Below are positions 1 to 12,200 of a DNA stretch of 64,000 nt, piece by piece. This DNA is from Camellia lanceoleosa (lineage: Eukaryota > Streptophyta > Magnoliopsida > Ericales > Theaceae): NCBI GenBank assembly GCA_025200525.1, contig JANUSC010000363.1:124001-188000 (forward strand). The letters run 5' to 3'. The notes beneath the pieces were generated by a model, which was given only the letters and a program-made list of their open reading frames with translations, ran no database searches and was not told where the DNA came from. How positions within the stretch are numbered: the stretch's first letter is position 1; each line of letters starts with the position of its first letter. A program made the position numbers and the translations under genes.

Positions 1-715
1 ACACAGCCTCGAAGCATATCTTCCAGGATCTGAATAGTACGCTCGGACTGCCCGTCAGTCTGAGGATGATAAGCCGTACTAAGGGTCAACTTAGTGCCTA
101 AAGCACTCTGCAAGCTCTGCCACAACCTGGCAGTGAAACGAGGATCTCTATCGGAGACGATCGTCACTGGGACCCCGTGCAACCTCACTATGTCCCGAAC
201 ATACAAATCGGCAAGATGATCTACCGGATCTCTAACACGCATAGGAATGAAGTGCGCTGACTTCGTCAACCGGTCTACCACAACCCAAATAGCATCACTA
301 CCTCGCTGAGTCTTCGGAAGACCCACAACGAAGTCCATAGTGACATGCTCCCACTTCCACTCGGCAATAGGCAAGGGTTGCAACAAACCCGCTGGCCTCT
401 GATGCTCGGCCTTCACTTGCTGACAAGTAAGGCACTTAGATACGAAAGCTGCCACATCTCTCTTCATACCCCGCCACCAAAACTGGCGGCCCAAATCCCG
501 ATACATCTTAGTACCTCCCGGATGCACCGCAAGGCGCGAATGATGAAACTCTCGGAGTACCTCCTCACGGCAAGATTCCGGTACAAACAGACGATCTCGG
601 TATCTCACGCTCAGGTCGGGATACACCGTCAAACCCTTCTCAACCTTCCCAATGGAAATCTTTTCTCGGAGAGATTCTACCTCAAGATCACCCCTCTGAG
701 CCTCTAACACTCGAG
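1..715 (-). CDS. Integrase segment of Ty3/gypsy pol (partial)
   Basis: This is the N-terminal zinc finger and catalytic core of the integrase, which joins element cDNA to host DNA. In the minus-strand frame the HHCC finger is visible (HSRLAVHPGG at about 545-515, then CLTCQQ near 430-415). The core follows with the first catalytic Asp in VTMDFVVGLP near 340, the second in VSDRDPRF near 155, and the Glu in QTDGQSER near 40. I count 35 residues between the second Asp and the Glu, the DD35E spacing. The frame looks open from about 715 to base 1, but it is one nucleotide out of register with the RNase H frame, which stops at 716-718. The C-terminus and any chromodomain are cut by the window. Confidence 0.87.
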
Positions 716-1153
716 TCACAAGTGTAGGTCAGCAACAATCGAAAACAAGGTCAAGACCTCAACGGATTCGCCCAAATGCAAATCAAACTCCCCAACAGTA
801 CCCAACATCTCCCACTCCCGGATGGCTATACTGGCAACGTCACCAACAGATTTTCTGCTAAGGGCATCAGCCACAACATTGGCCTTCCCTGGATGATAGT
901 GCAACTCGAAGTCATAATCCTCAATGAACTCCATCCACCTCCTCTGCCTCAAATTTAAGTCTTTCTGAGTGAACAAATATTTTAAACTCTTATGGTCGGA
1001 GAATACCTCAAATTTCTCACCATACAAATAATGTCTCCAAATTTTTAGGGCAAATATCACAGCTGCTAGCTCTAGATCATGCGTGGGTAATTCTTCTCGT
1101 GAATTTTCAATCGGCGTGAGCCATAGGCAACCACTTTCCTCTTGCATCAACAC
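716..1153 (-). CDS. RNase H segment of Ty3/gypsy pol
   Basis: RNase H degrades the RNA strand during reverse transcription. The 145-codon stretch holds the core ([45 protein letters not shown]) and ends with the conserved tether start [16 protein letters not shown]. Upstream, 1,154-1,260 still encodes a recognisable start of the domain (RDAS, the first catalytic Asp region) in a shifted frame. The segment is therefore separated from RT by at least one frameshift and from integrase by another at about 716. The first Met is an artefact of these breaks; in an intact element this is internal polyprotein sequence. Confidence 0.87.
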   Translation of the reverse strand: MLMQEESGCLWLTPIENSREELPTHDLELAAVIFALKIWRHYLYGEKFEVFSDHKSLKYLFTQKDLNLRQRRWMEFIEDYDFELHYHPGKANVVADALSRKSVGDVASIAIREWEMLGTVGEFDLHLGESVEVLTLFSIVADLHL

Positions 1154-1263
1154 ACAGACCTGCTCTCGTGAGGCGTCACGATGGTGAATAACCCAACCCT
1201 CTCTCCCGAATAATCAAAACCGGAGCGGGGGTCAATCTAACTTTCAACTCCTCAAATGACCTT

Positions 1264-1866
1264 TCACAAGTCTCCCTCCAAACAAATTTGACTCCTTCGA
1301 GTCAATCTAGTCAACGGTGAAGCTAACCTGGAGAAATCCTTCACAAACCGACGGTAATACCCAGCTAATCCCAGAAAACTGCGGATCTCAAATACACTCT
1401 TAGGTTGTGCCCAATCTTGCACTGCCTCCGTCTTGGATGTATCAACAGACACCCCCTTCCCGGAAACTACATGGCCTAAGAACTTCACCTCTTCTAGCCA
1501 GAACTCACACTTCCCAAACTTAGCATAAAGCTTATGGGCTCTAAGTAATTCTAGCACCACTCTCAAGTGTTCCTCGTGCTCTTCCTCTGAAGATGAATAA
1601 ATCAAAATGTCGTCCACGAAGACGACCACAAAACGATCCAAAAATTCTCGGAAGATTCGGTTCATCAAATCCATAAACACCGCTGGTGCATTAGTGAGCC
1701 CAAACGGCATCACCAGAAACTCGTAGTGGCCATACCGCGTACGGAATGCCGTCTTTGGAATATCCTCCTCCCTGACTCTCAACTGATGATAACCCGATCT
1801 CAAGTCTATCTTAGAGAAACAACGGGAACCCTTCAACTGATCGAACAAATCATCTATACGAGGCAT
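1264..1866 (-). CDS. Reverse transcriptase segment of Ty3/gypsy pol
   Basis: This copies element RNA into cDNA. The 200-codon stretch carries the palm and thumb: [15 protein letters not shown] (first catalytic Asp), [20 protein letters not shown], the FVDD active-site box (FVDD in place of the commoner YVDD, conservative), then [21 protein letters not shown] and [19 protein letters not shown]. It ends in a frameshift (about 1,290) before RNase H. The finger region to the right, about 1,870-2,300, is degenerate and not in one frame. Motif quality supports Ty3/gypsy strongly and chromovirus Tekay/Del moderately. Confidence 0.92.
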   Translation of the reverse strand: MPRIDDLFDQLKGSRCFSKIDLRSGYHQLRVREEDIPKTAFRTRYGHYEFLVMPFGLTNAPAVFMDLMNRIFREFLDRFVVVFVDDILIYSSSEEEHEEHLRVVLELLRAHKLYAKFGKCEFWLEEVKFLGHVVSGKGVSVDTSKTEAVQDWAQPKSVFEIRSFLGLAGYYRRFVKDFSRLASPLTRLTRRSQICLEGDL

Positions 1867-2308
1867 CGGTACTTATTCTTAACCGTCACCCGATTCAACT
1901 TCCGTAATCTATGCAAAGTCTCAAAGCACCACCTTTCTTTTTTAACGAAAAATTTGGCGCTCCCCACGGTGAAACACTAGGACGGATATAACCCTTATCT
2001 AACAACTCACTGGTGAATCTTCAATTCAACTAGCTCGGAGGGCAAAACGATAAGGTGCCATAGAAATCGGCGCCGTCTCGCACTAAGTCAATAGAAAACT
2101 CAATCTCTCGATCGGTGGTAAATCGACTAGATCCTCGGGAAAGACGTCCGAGTACTCACAAACCACCCTCGGTAACACAATCGAGTCTCAACATCCTCAC
2201 TAATCGCAAGACTAGCAAGTAAACTACTAAGCTCACTCGCCCTCGCGGATCATACCTCGTGGCAAAACACTACCAACCTGTCCCCGAGAAAATGAAAAGC
2301 GTTCTCCG

Positions 2309-2620
2309 CTAAGCGTACAACAAGTTACCCTCGACGGTAGCAATCAATAAATGCCGGTATGATGATAACCATCCATACCCAAAATAACATCGAAGCCCTT
2401 CATGGGCATAACTACAAAAGAAAGGGATTCTATGATCATCGACCTCTATATCACAACCCCTAACACCTTGTTTCAAAATCAACTCACCCCCAAAGGCGAC
2501 ACTACACAAATAGGAGATGCTAAGCGAGCTAACTCCAACTCCAAAATAGATGCAAATCGTGAGACACAAAGGAATGAGACGCACCCGTATCGATCAATAC
2601 ACTAGCAACTGAATTGCAAA
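2309..2620 (-). pseudogene. Aspartic protease remnant of the Ty3/gypsy element
   Basis: The active-site signature LIDTGASHSF can be read on the minus strand at about 2,600-2,565, and a decayed flap/second half (resembling GMDWL) near 2,380-2,360. The two parts are in different frames, so the protease is broken. It lies between the Gag zinc knuckles and RT, as expected for the family. Confidence 0.7.
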
Positions 2621-2765
2621 ACAAGAAGGTACCTCTAACCACAGATGGAGCTGGTATAAGATCCTGTGATAACGACATACCGCAGCGCCCAGATGACCTC
2701 GATCAACTGCTCACCCCTCGAGGCGGTATTGCCTGATTGGGACGAAGAAGCCCCCTGGTTGGCCC

Positions 2766-3410
2766 TCAAGGCTGAATCGCCCGGAGTAGGCATCGACTCT
2801 GAGTGCCTCGAACGATGTAGCAGGGTGTGCCACCCAACTGTGGGCAAAACCTCTTCATGTACCCCGGCTGACCGCACTGAAAACAAGAGGACGGCTGACC
2901 TCTACTCTGACTCTGGCTCTGAGATCGAGCCGAAGAAGATGCTGCCCTCTGAACTCCTCCCCTCTGAGGACAAACTGGAGACTTGTGGCCCAGCTGACCA
3001 CACTTGAAACAGGTAATGTCTCCCTGACTGCCTTTCCCAGAACTAGCACTCGGCACTGGAAAAGTGGATCTAGAAAAACTACTCTGAGGCTGCTGAGGAG
3101 TGAAACCTCTCTGCCTCCTGCCATCACTCTGGCCATCCTGACTCCTCTTGGAGCCTTTCTGCCTTTCCCCCTCTTCCTGCATCATAATCTCAGTGTGGGC
3201 TGCCGCATCAACCAATCGCCCGAAATCCCTAATCATAGACCCAACAACTCTCAGCATGAGGCCACGCCTCAACTTCTTCTCAAACTCAATGCAGCGGCGC
3301 TCCTCAGTTGCCACCAACTCAGGTGCAAACCTGGACAAACTAGTGAATGCCGCTTCAAACTCGGCCACAGATAAAGCTGTTACGCTCAAGATGGCGGGCC
3401 GATCTCTCAA
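2766..3410 (-). pseudogene. Gag C-terminal half with two zinc knuckles
   Basis: Nucleocapsid part of Gag, which binds and packages element RNA. Two CCHC-type knuckles are visible: CFKCGQLGHKSPVC is intact, while CFQCGQPGYMKRFC has Tyr where the His ligand should be, so the second is probably non-functional. Between and before them are Ser/Gln/Arg-rich linkers. The N-terminal part (FEAAFTSLSRFAPELV and following) is the end of the capsid domain. The frame is shifted relative to the upstream Gag segment at about 3,410. Confidence 0.85.
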
Positions 3411-3926
3411 CTTCTCTGAGCAATTTGAGACAAGTACTTCTCCTGAAATGCATCAACAAAAGCCTTCCACGTACCTCCAATACGACCCTTGGTGAACTTC
3501 CACCACTGACCCGCATCTCCCTTCAGCTGGAACGATGCCAAGGTCACCTTCAACCCCTCGTCTTCGATGCCTAGCATCTCAAATGTTTTCGTTGTCTGTT
3601 CGAGCCATTCGTCTGCCTTAAGCGGCTCGCTAGGATCACCTACAAACACGTCCGGTTGAGACCGGAAGAATTCCCTCTTCAGAAAAGAAGGCCCTGCATC
3701 TGCCACAACTACCTGAGCCTGATTCTGAGCCCTAAGAATGCCCACTGATTCCCTAAAAGCTCCAGCTATCTCTTGGGCCAAAGCGCCCATACCTTCTTCA
3801 GCCTGCTGGCTCGGCCACATTGGCTTGGCCAACACCCTCCTGAACTGCCGGTATCTCCTCCGGTATAGGCACTTCCTGCCTAGCCTGCCTACCACGCCTA
3901 CCGCGACCTCGTCCTCGTCCTGACAT
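3407..3926 (-). pseudogene. Gag N-terminal/capsid part
   Basis: The likely Gag start is the ATG at 3,926-3,924, followed by a basic MSGRGRGRGRRGRQ stretch. A frameshift near 3,830 then moves into the frame containing the capsid segment (FFRSQPDVFVGDPSEPLKADEWLEQ, cut short here, and an FQLKGDAGQWW motif typical of the retrotransposon Gag capsid). A second frameshift at about 3,410 separates it from the knuckles. An open frame continues upstream to 4,135, but that part is leader sequence and not expected to be coding. Confidence 0.8.
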
Positions 3927-4310
3927 CCTAATGAAGGAAACAAAGACGTTAGCACTCTAAATAATGTGCCAAAATTATAACACTTGCGTCCTAATACATT
4001 GGACAACAATAATTCACACCACGTAAGCACATAATCACATAAGCACCTACGAATTTCATTCCTGGATAATGACAGTCCCGAGACGTCGCTAAAGTTCCGG
4101 TTGGAAACAACATTGATCAAGTGCCTTTCCAACAAGACATTCAGAGACTCAAGGGTCCAATCAACATCCTAGAAACTACATTCCATACCCACATAGTCAC
4201 ATAAACATGTTATCATATAAGCATGCAATCATTACACTAAGTCTCTATCAAGCGAGACAAACCCATTGTGATTCTAATCACTTCCACGTACCCAAAGTAT
4301 TCAAACCGAT

Positions 4311-4323
4311 GCGCTCGATACCA
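4311..4323 (-). other. Primer-binding site (initiator Met tRNA type)
   Basis: TGGTATCGAGCGC on the minus strand begins three bases after the LTR end (GTTACA). It matches the usual TGGTATCAGAGC site at the first seven bases and partly after. This fixes the orientation and marks 4,327-6,259 as the 5' LTR. The leader between it and Gag (3,927-4,310) shows no other feature. Confidence 0.75.
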
Positions 4324-4326
4324 AGT

Positions 4327-6259
4327 TGTAACGCCCTCAAAATTAAACCGAAACATGGCATGCATTATTAAAAGAATACACGATAGTATTTAAATCACCA
4401 GAGTAATATAGAATGAGACATCAAATAAATGCCCTACGGGCTTACATCTTGCCAAGCCAACACTTGGACACAAATTCATGAGTTCTAACTCAAAACAAAT
4501 AAAGCCCTAGGCTTGAAAATTTACATAGTTCAAATCAAGATAAATAAAAATATATAAAGCAAGTCTTCAAGTCCACATCCTCACAAGCTAAGTCCTTGGA
4601 GGTAATGAACACTTTGAACACGAAAATGAAGTTCCCATATAGGGTGAGCCACGGACCCGAGAGAAATACTAAACCGAGCATAAGAAATAACTAAAGCATT
4701 AGCATCTAACACATGGTTAACACACTATAATCCAGTTACACTTTTTATGACACGAATGTCTATATTGCCTATGACACATTGTCTATGGCACTTCTTACTT
4801 TTCATCTATGGCTCGAACACGGCCAAATAACTCAACGGGTTTCATCTTTTATTAACAACACTTCCAATTCCACAGAATAACAATTCAAGTTAGACATAAT
4901 CATAACAAATACACGAGTTGGTATTGTATCAATCATAATCAATTCACTTCCATACTCTCCAATTGATACACATTTTAGTCTTTGTATCAATAAAACACTT
5001 CAATATAAATAAGCACACATAAAAGTGATGCTAATGGAGTCCATCCTATCTCCTCCCAAACAAAATCCGGTTTAGAGGTCCATCCCTATCTTCCCTAAAC
5101 CGTGGAGTTCATCCCCTATCTCCTCCAAACAAATCCGGTTTAGAGGTCCATCCCTATCTTCCCTAAACCGTGGAGTTCATCCCCTATCTCCTCCAAACAT
5201 CATGCATATGCAATGAAACATACAAATTGCCATATGCAACACACAATCAATACAAGTAATGTTACGTACTAATTCAACGGTCAACATATGTGACTTAGTT
5301 CGATTATACCTAAGCCGCATGCAAGGTCTACAACAATCAATGGCTATCCTCCACCGATAGCCCAAAAGCGATTATTTCTAAGCGAGAAATAAATATCACA
5401 ATATATATACGTTATCAAGTCCACATATGAGTGATTAAATATTCAACTACATCAACCAATCTCAATTTCCCCAAATCTCATGAATTTAACCCAATACACA
5501 ATTCCCCTTTTTTTTAAATTAATTACATGAATTAATCTATGACAAAACCCTAAGATTTCTCCCAGAATTACTAAACCACCCCCTCCCACATACTAGAACA
5601 CCAACACTTAGGATTAAAACGGATACAAGGAGTAGGAAATCCCTACCTCAAAGCGATGAACCCAAAAGAAGAAGACGAAGATGTTTGCCCAAATTTCAAA
5701 GTGCTCCAAATCCAACAATGCTCAGATTAAATGAAAGCCCTCACTCTCTTCTACCTTTTTTGTAAAGGAACTAGGGTAGAAACACACCCTAACTAGATCA
5801 AACCTAGGGTAAAAGGTGTTTAGAGAAGAAGAAAAAGTCGAACCTTAGGGTTTGAGATCAAAAGAATGAAAAAGCGCCCTAAAATCCCGGCTGCGCCTTT
5901 AAATCTTTGAAGGCCGAAAGGCGTACAACACACCGCCGAGCGTAAGAACAAAAACAATGTCGCTCGGCGCAAATATGCCGCTCGGCGTAGAATTCTACTG
6001 CGAAGTTTTGCGAGAACCAAAAAAATCTTTGGAAGGGTGTAAACTCGGCCTTGAAATGTCCGCTCGAGCGGAAAGGCTAAAAATTGAGCGACAAACATCT
6101 TGACTCAGATTCAACCCACCTGTTCGAAACACGCCAAACACATCCTAAAACTCAATCAAATAGAATTAAAGGATGACAACAACAATCTGATAACAACGGA
6201 ATCTACGGAACATAAGTCCGGATACACTAATCAAATGGGAAAAGACCGGGGTCGCTATA
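4327..6259 (-). repeat. 5' LTR of the Tekay-like element (LTR-A)
   Basis: On the minus strand it runs from TATAGCGACC to GGGCGTTACA, 1.93 kb. Boundaries follow from the primer site on one side, the satellite on the other, and comparison with copies at 14,428, 58,001 and 62,148. The start is TA rather than the usual TG. A TATA-like TTTAAA lies at 5,897-5,902. Degenerate CTCGGCG/CTCGAGCG motifs sit upstream of it (about 5,928-6,076), matching the promoter array seen more clearly in the other copies. Confidence 0.85.
5035..5203. repeat. 67-bp tandem repeat inside LTR-A
   Basis: Two and a half units beginning TGGAGTTCATCCCCTATCT, each containing CCGGTTTAGAGG and, about 25 bases later, CCTAAACCG, which can pair to form a stem. 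The other LTR copies carry essentially one unit (around 15,127-15,185, 59,280-59,350 and 62,790-62,890), so this is a local expansion. Confidence 0.85.
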
Positions 6260-9200
6260 GGTTTCTTGAATAAACCTCCATTTTTAATTTTATGCGACAT
6301 CCATTTTTATTTTTATTCTATTTCCCTTTCTATTCAACTTCCTTTTTTATTTATTGAATGAACTTCCATTTTAATTTTATGCAACTTCCATTTTTATTTT
6401 TATTCAATTTCCATTTTGATTCAATTTCCTTTTCTATTCAACTTCCTTTTTTATTTAATTTCCAAATAGATTGTTAAGGTATACTGATTTCTTGAATAAA
6501 CATCCACTTTTAATTTTATTCAACTTCAATTTTTATTCAATATCCTTTTCTATTAAACTTCCTTTTTTTATTTAATTTTCAAATAGATCGTTAGGGTATA
6601 GTAGTTTATTGGATGAACTTCAATTTTTAATTTTATGCAACTTCCATTTTTATTTTTATTCAACTTCCATTTATTTTTAAAATTTCCTATTCTATTCAAC
6701 TTCCATTTTTATTTTTATTCAACTTCGATTTTAATTGAATTTCCTATTCTATTCAACTTCCATTTTTATTTTTATTCAAATTCCATTTTTATTCAATTTC
6801 TTTTTCTATTCGACTTCATTTTTTTATTTAATTTCCAAATAGATCGTTAAAATATAGTGGTTTTTTGAATGAATTTTCATTTTTATTTTTATTCAACTTC
6901 CATTTTTATTCAATTTCCTTTTCTGTTCGACTTCATTTTTTACTTAATTTCCAAATAAATCGTAAGGGTATAGTGGTTTCTTGAATAAACTTCCATTGTT
7001 ATTTTTATGCAACTTCCATTTTTATTTTTATTCCATTTCTTTTTCTATTCAACGTCCTTTTTTATTTAATTTCCAAATAGATCGTTAGGGTATAGTAATT
7101 TATTGGATGAACTTCCATTGTTAATGTTATGCAACTTTCATTTTTAATTTTATGCAACTTTCATTTTTAATTTTATGCAACTTCCATTTTTATTCAATTT
7201 CCTTCTCTATTCAACTTCTTTTTTTTATATTTAATTTTCAAATAGACCTCTAAGGTATAATGGTTTTTTCAATTAACTTCCATTTTTAATTTTATGCAAC
7301 TTCCATTTTTATTTTTATTCAACTTCCATTTTTATTAAATTCACTTTTCTATTCAACTTCCTTTTTTATTCAATTTCCAAATAGATCGTTAAGGTATAGT
7401 GGTTTTTTGAATGAACTTTCATTTTTAATTTTATGTAACTTCCATTTTTATTTAATTTCCCTCTTTATTCAATTTCCTTTTTTAGTTTTATTCAACTTCC
7501 TTTTTTATTAAATTTCCTTTTCTATTCAACTTTCTTTTTCATTAAATTTCCAAATAGATTGTTAAGATATAGTGCTTTCTTGAAAAAACTTCCATTTTTA
7601 TTCAACTTCATTTTTTATTTAATTTCCAAATAGATCGTTAAGGTATAGTGGTTTCTTGAATGAGACTCCATTTTTAATTTTATACGACATCCATCTTTAT
7701 TTTTATTCAACTTCTATTTTTATTCAATTTCTTTTTTATTCAGCTTTCTTTTTTATTTAATTTCCAAATAGATCGTTAAAGTATAGTGTGATCTTGAATG
7801 AACTTCCATTGTTAATTTTATGCAACTTCCATTTTTAATTTTATTCAACTTCCATTTTGATTCAGTTTCCATTACTATTCAACTTCCTTTTTATTTAATT
7901 TTCAAATAGATCGTTAAGGTATAGTGGTTTCTTGAATAAACTTCCATTTTTAATTTTAGGCAACTTCCATTTTTATTTTATTCAATTTCCATTTTTATTC
8001 AACTTATTTTCTGTTCAACTACATTTTTTATTTAATTTCCAAATGGATCTTTAAGATATAGTGGTTTCTTGAATGAACTTTCATTGTTAATTTTATGCAA
8101 TTTCCAATTTTATTTTTATTCAACTTTCATTTTTATTCAATTTCCTTTCCTATTCAACTTCCTTTTTTTATTTAATTTCCAAATATATTGTTAAGGTAGA
8201 GTGATTTTTTGAATAAACTTCAATTTTTAATTATATGCAACTTCAATTTTTTATTTTTGGTGCAACTTCCATTTTTATTTTTATTCAAGATCAATTTTTA
8301 TTCGATTTCTTTTTCTATTCAACTTCATTTTTTTATTTAATTTTCAAATAGATTGTTATGGTATTATGGCTTCTTAAATGAACTTACATTGTTAATTTCA
8401 TGCAACTTCAATTTTTTTTTAATTTCCTTTTCTATTCAACTTCCTTTTTTATTTAATTTCCAAATAGATCGTTAATGCATAGTGGTTTTTTGAATGAACT
8501 TACATTGTTAATTTCATACAACTTCCATTTTGATTTTTTATCCAGTTTCCTTTTTTGTTAAATTTCCTTCTCCATTCAACTTCCATTTTTAATTTTATTC
8601 CACTTCCATTTTTATTCAATTTCTTTTTCTATTCAACTTGCTTTTTTATTTAATTTCCAAAAAGATCGTTAATGTATAGTGGATTCTTGAATGAACGTCC
8701 ATTGTTAATTTTATGCAACTTCCATTTTTATTTTTATTTATCTTCCATTTTCTATTCAACTTCCTTTTTTTTATTTAATTTCCTAATAAACCGTTAAGGT
8801 ATAGTGGTTTATTGAATGAACTTCCATTTTTATTTTTATTCAACTTGCATTTTTATTCAATTTCCTTTTCTATTCAACTTTCTTTTTTATTTAATTTTCA
8901 AATAAATCGTTATGGTATTATGGTTTCTTAAATGTACTTGCGTTGTTAATTTTCTGCAACTTCAATTTTTATTTTTATTCAACTTCAATTTTTTTTTAAT
9001 TTTCTTTTCTATTCAACTTCCTTTTTTATTTAATTTCCAAATAGATCGTTAATGCATAGTGGTTTTTTGAATGAACTTACATTGTTAATTTTATAAAACT
9101 TCGATTTTGATTTTTATTCAACTACCTTTTTTGTTAAATTTCCTTTTCTATTCAACTTCCATTTTTAATTTTATTCCACTTCCATTTTTATTGAATTTCT

Positions 9201-12200
9201 TTTTCTATTCAACTTGTTTTTTTTATGTAATTTCCAAAAAGATCGTTAAGGTATAGTGGTTTCTTGAATAAACTTCGATTTTTAATTTTATGCAACTTCC
9301 TTTTTTATTTTTACTGATCTTCCGATTTTTATTCAATTTCCTTTTCTAATCAACTTCCTTTTTTATTTAATTTCCAAATAGATCGTTAAGATATAGTAGT
9401 TTCTTGAATGAACTTTCAATTTTAATATTATGAAACTTTCATTTTTATTCAATTTCTTTTTCTATTCAACATCCTTTTTTATTTAATTGCCAAAAAGATG
9501 ATTAAGGTATAGTGCTTTCTTGAATGAACTTCCATTTTTAATTTTATTCAACTTCCATTTTTATTCAATTTTGTTTTTTATTCAACTTCTTTTTTTATTG
9601 AATTTTCAAATAGATCGTTAAGGTATAGTGGTTTCTTGAATGAACTTCCATTTTTAATTTTATGCAACTTCCATTATTATTCAATTTTGTTTTCTATTCA
9701 ACTTCATTTTTTATTTAATTTCCAAATAGATCGTTAAGGTATAGTGGTTTCTCGAATGAACTTCCATTTTTAATTTTATGCAACTTCCATTTTTATTTTT
9801 ATTTTTATTCAACATCCATTTTTATTCAATATCTTTTTAAATTTGACTTCCTTTTTTATTTAACTTCCAAATAGATCGTTAAGATATAGTGCTTTCTTGA
9901 ATGAACTTCCATTTTTAATTTTATTCAACTTCCATTTTTATTCGATTTCTTTTTCTATTCAACTTTATTTTTTTATTTAATTTTCAAATAGATCGTTAAG
10001 GTATAGTGGTTTCTTGAATTAACTTCCATTGTTAATTTTAGGCAACTTGCATTTTTATTCAATTTTGTTTTCTATTCAACTTCCTTTTTTATTTAATTTC
10101 CAAATAGATCGTTATGGTATAGTGGGTTCTTGAATGAACCTCTGTTTTTAATTTTATGCGACATCCATTTTTATTCAATTTCCTTTTCTATTAAACTTCC
10201 TTTTTTTTATTTAATTACCAAATAGACCGCTAAGGTATTGTGGTTTCTTGAATTAACTTCCGTTGTTAATTTTAGGCAACTTCCATTTTTATTTTTATTC
10301 AACTTCCATTTTTGTTCCATTTCCTTTGCTATTCAACTTTCTTTTTTATTTAATCTCCAAATAGATCGTTAAGGTATAGTGGTTTCTTAAATGAACTTCC
10401 ATTGTTAATTTTATGCAACTTCTATTTTTATTCAACTTCCTTTTTTATTTAATTTCCAAATAGATCGTTAAGGTATAGTTGTTCTCGAATGAACTTCTAT
10501 TTTTATTTTCACTCAACTTCCATTTTTATTCAATTCTATTTTCTATTCAACTTCCTTTTTTATTTAATTTCCAAATAGATCGTTAAGTTATAGTGGTTTC
10601 TTGAATGAACTTCAAATTTTAATTTTATGCAACTTCTATTTTTATTTTTATTCGACTTCCATATTTATTCAATTTACTTTTCATCCAATAAACTACTATA
10701 CCCTAACGATCTATTTAAAAATTAAAGAAAAAAGGACATTGAATAGAAAAGAAAATTGAATAAAAACAGAAATGGAAGTTGCATAAGAGTAACAATGGAA
10801 GTTCATTGAAGAAACCACTATACCTTGACAATCTATGTGGAAATTAAATAAAAAAATAAGTTCAATAGAAATGGAAATTGAATAAAAATGGAAGTTGAAT
10901 AAAATTAAAAATTAAAGTTGCATAAAATTAACATCGGAAGTTCATTCAAGAAACCAATATACCTTGACGATCTATGTGGAAATTAAATAAAAAAGGAAGT
11001 TCAATAGAAAAGGAAATTGAATAAAAATGGAAGTTGAATAAAAATAAAAATCGAAGTTCATTCAAGAAACTACTATGCCTTGACGATCAATTTGGAAATT
11101 AAATAAAACAGGAAGTTGAACAGAAAAGGAAATTTGATAAAATCGAAAGATGAATAAAAATAAAAATGGAATTTGCATAAAATTAACAATGTAATTTAAT
11201 TCAAGAAAACCACTATACCTTAAAGATCTATTTGGAAATTAAATAAAAAAAAGAAGTTGAATAGAAAAGGAAATTGAATAAAATTGGAAGTCGAATAAAA
11301 ATAGAAATGGAAGTTGCATCAAAATTGGAAATGGAAGTTTATTCAAGAAACCACTATACCTTAACGATCTATTTGGAAATTAAATAAAAAAGGAAGTTGA
11401 ATAGAAAAGGAAATTGAATAAAAATGGAAGTTGAATAAAAACAAAAATGGAAGTTGTATGAAATTAAAAATGGAAGTTCATTCAAAAAACCACTCTACCT
11501 TAACGATCTATTTGTAAGTTAAATAAAAAATGAATTTGAATAGAAAAGGAAATTGAATAAAAATGGAAGTTGAATAAAAATAAAAATCAAAGTTCAATGA
11601 AGAAACCACTATACCTTAACGATCTATTTGGAAATTAAATAAAAAAGGAAGTTGAATAGAAAAGGAAATTGAATAGAAATTGAAGTCGAATAAAAATAAA
11701 AATGAAAGTTGCATAAAATTACAAAAGGAAGTTCATTCAAGAAACCACTATACCTTAACGGTTTATTTGAAAATTAAATAAAAAAGGAAGTTGAATAGAA
11801 AAGGAAATTGAATAACTATGTAAGTTGAATAAAAATAAAAAAGGAAGTTGCATAAAATTGAAAATGGAAGTTCATTCAAGAAACCACTATACCTTAACGA
11901 TCTATTTGGAAATTAAATAAAAAAGGAAATTGAATACAAAAGGAAATTGGATAAAACTACAAGTTGAATAAAAATAAAAATGGAAGTTGCGTAAAACTTA
12001 CAATGGAAGTTCTTTCAAGAAAACACTATACCTTAACGATCTATTGGAAATTAAAAAAAGAAAAGAAAAAGAAGCTGAACAGAAAAGGAAATTGAATAAA
12101 AATGGAAGTTGCCTAAAATTAACAATGGAAGTTCATTCAAGAAACCACTATACCTTAACGATATATTTGGCAATTAAATAAAAAAGGAAGTTGAATAAAA

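Larger units (their letters stand above)
1..6259 (-). mobile_element. Tekay/Del-like Ty3/gypsy retrotransposon, 5' half (body continues past window start)
   Basis: Read on the minus strand, the order from right to left is LTR (6,259-4,327), primer-binding site, Gag, protease, reverse transcriptase, RNase H, integrase. This is the Ty3/gypsy order (integrase last). The RT and integrase motifs, the methionine-tRNA type primer site and the 1.9 kb LTR fit the Tekay/Del chromovirus lineage; the chromodomain that would prove it lies beyond the window. Gag and pol are split by several frameshifts, so the copy is not autonomous. Its right edge joins the AT satellite directly (GGTTTCTTGAAT follows at 6,260), so it inserted into the satellite. 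The other LTR and the target-site duplication are outside the window. Confidence 0.88.

Noticed and set aside
345..707. Plus-strand 120-codon open frame
   Set aside because: It is the complement of the integrase zinc-finger region, which reads well with HHCC and catalytic motifs on the minus strand.
6635..6850. Open frame rich in Phe, Asn and Leu in the satellite
   Set aside because: Translation of the TTTTTATT sub-repeats; similar strings appear in every block and both orientations, with no start context or conservation.
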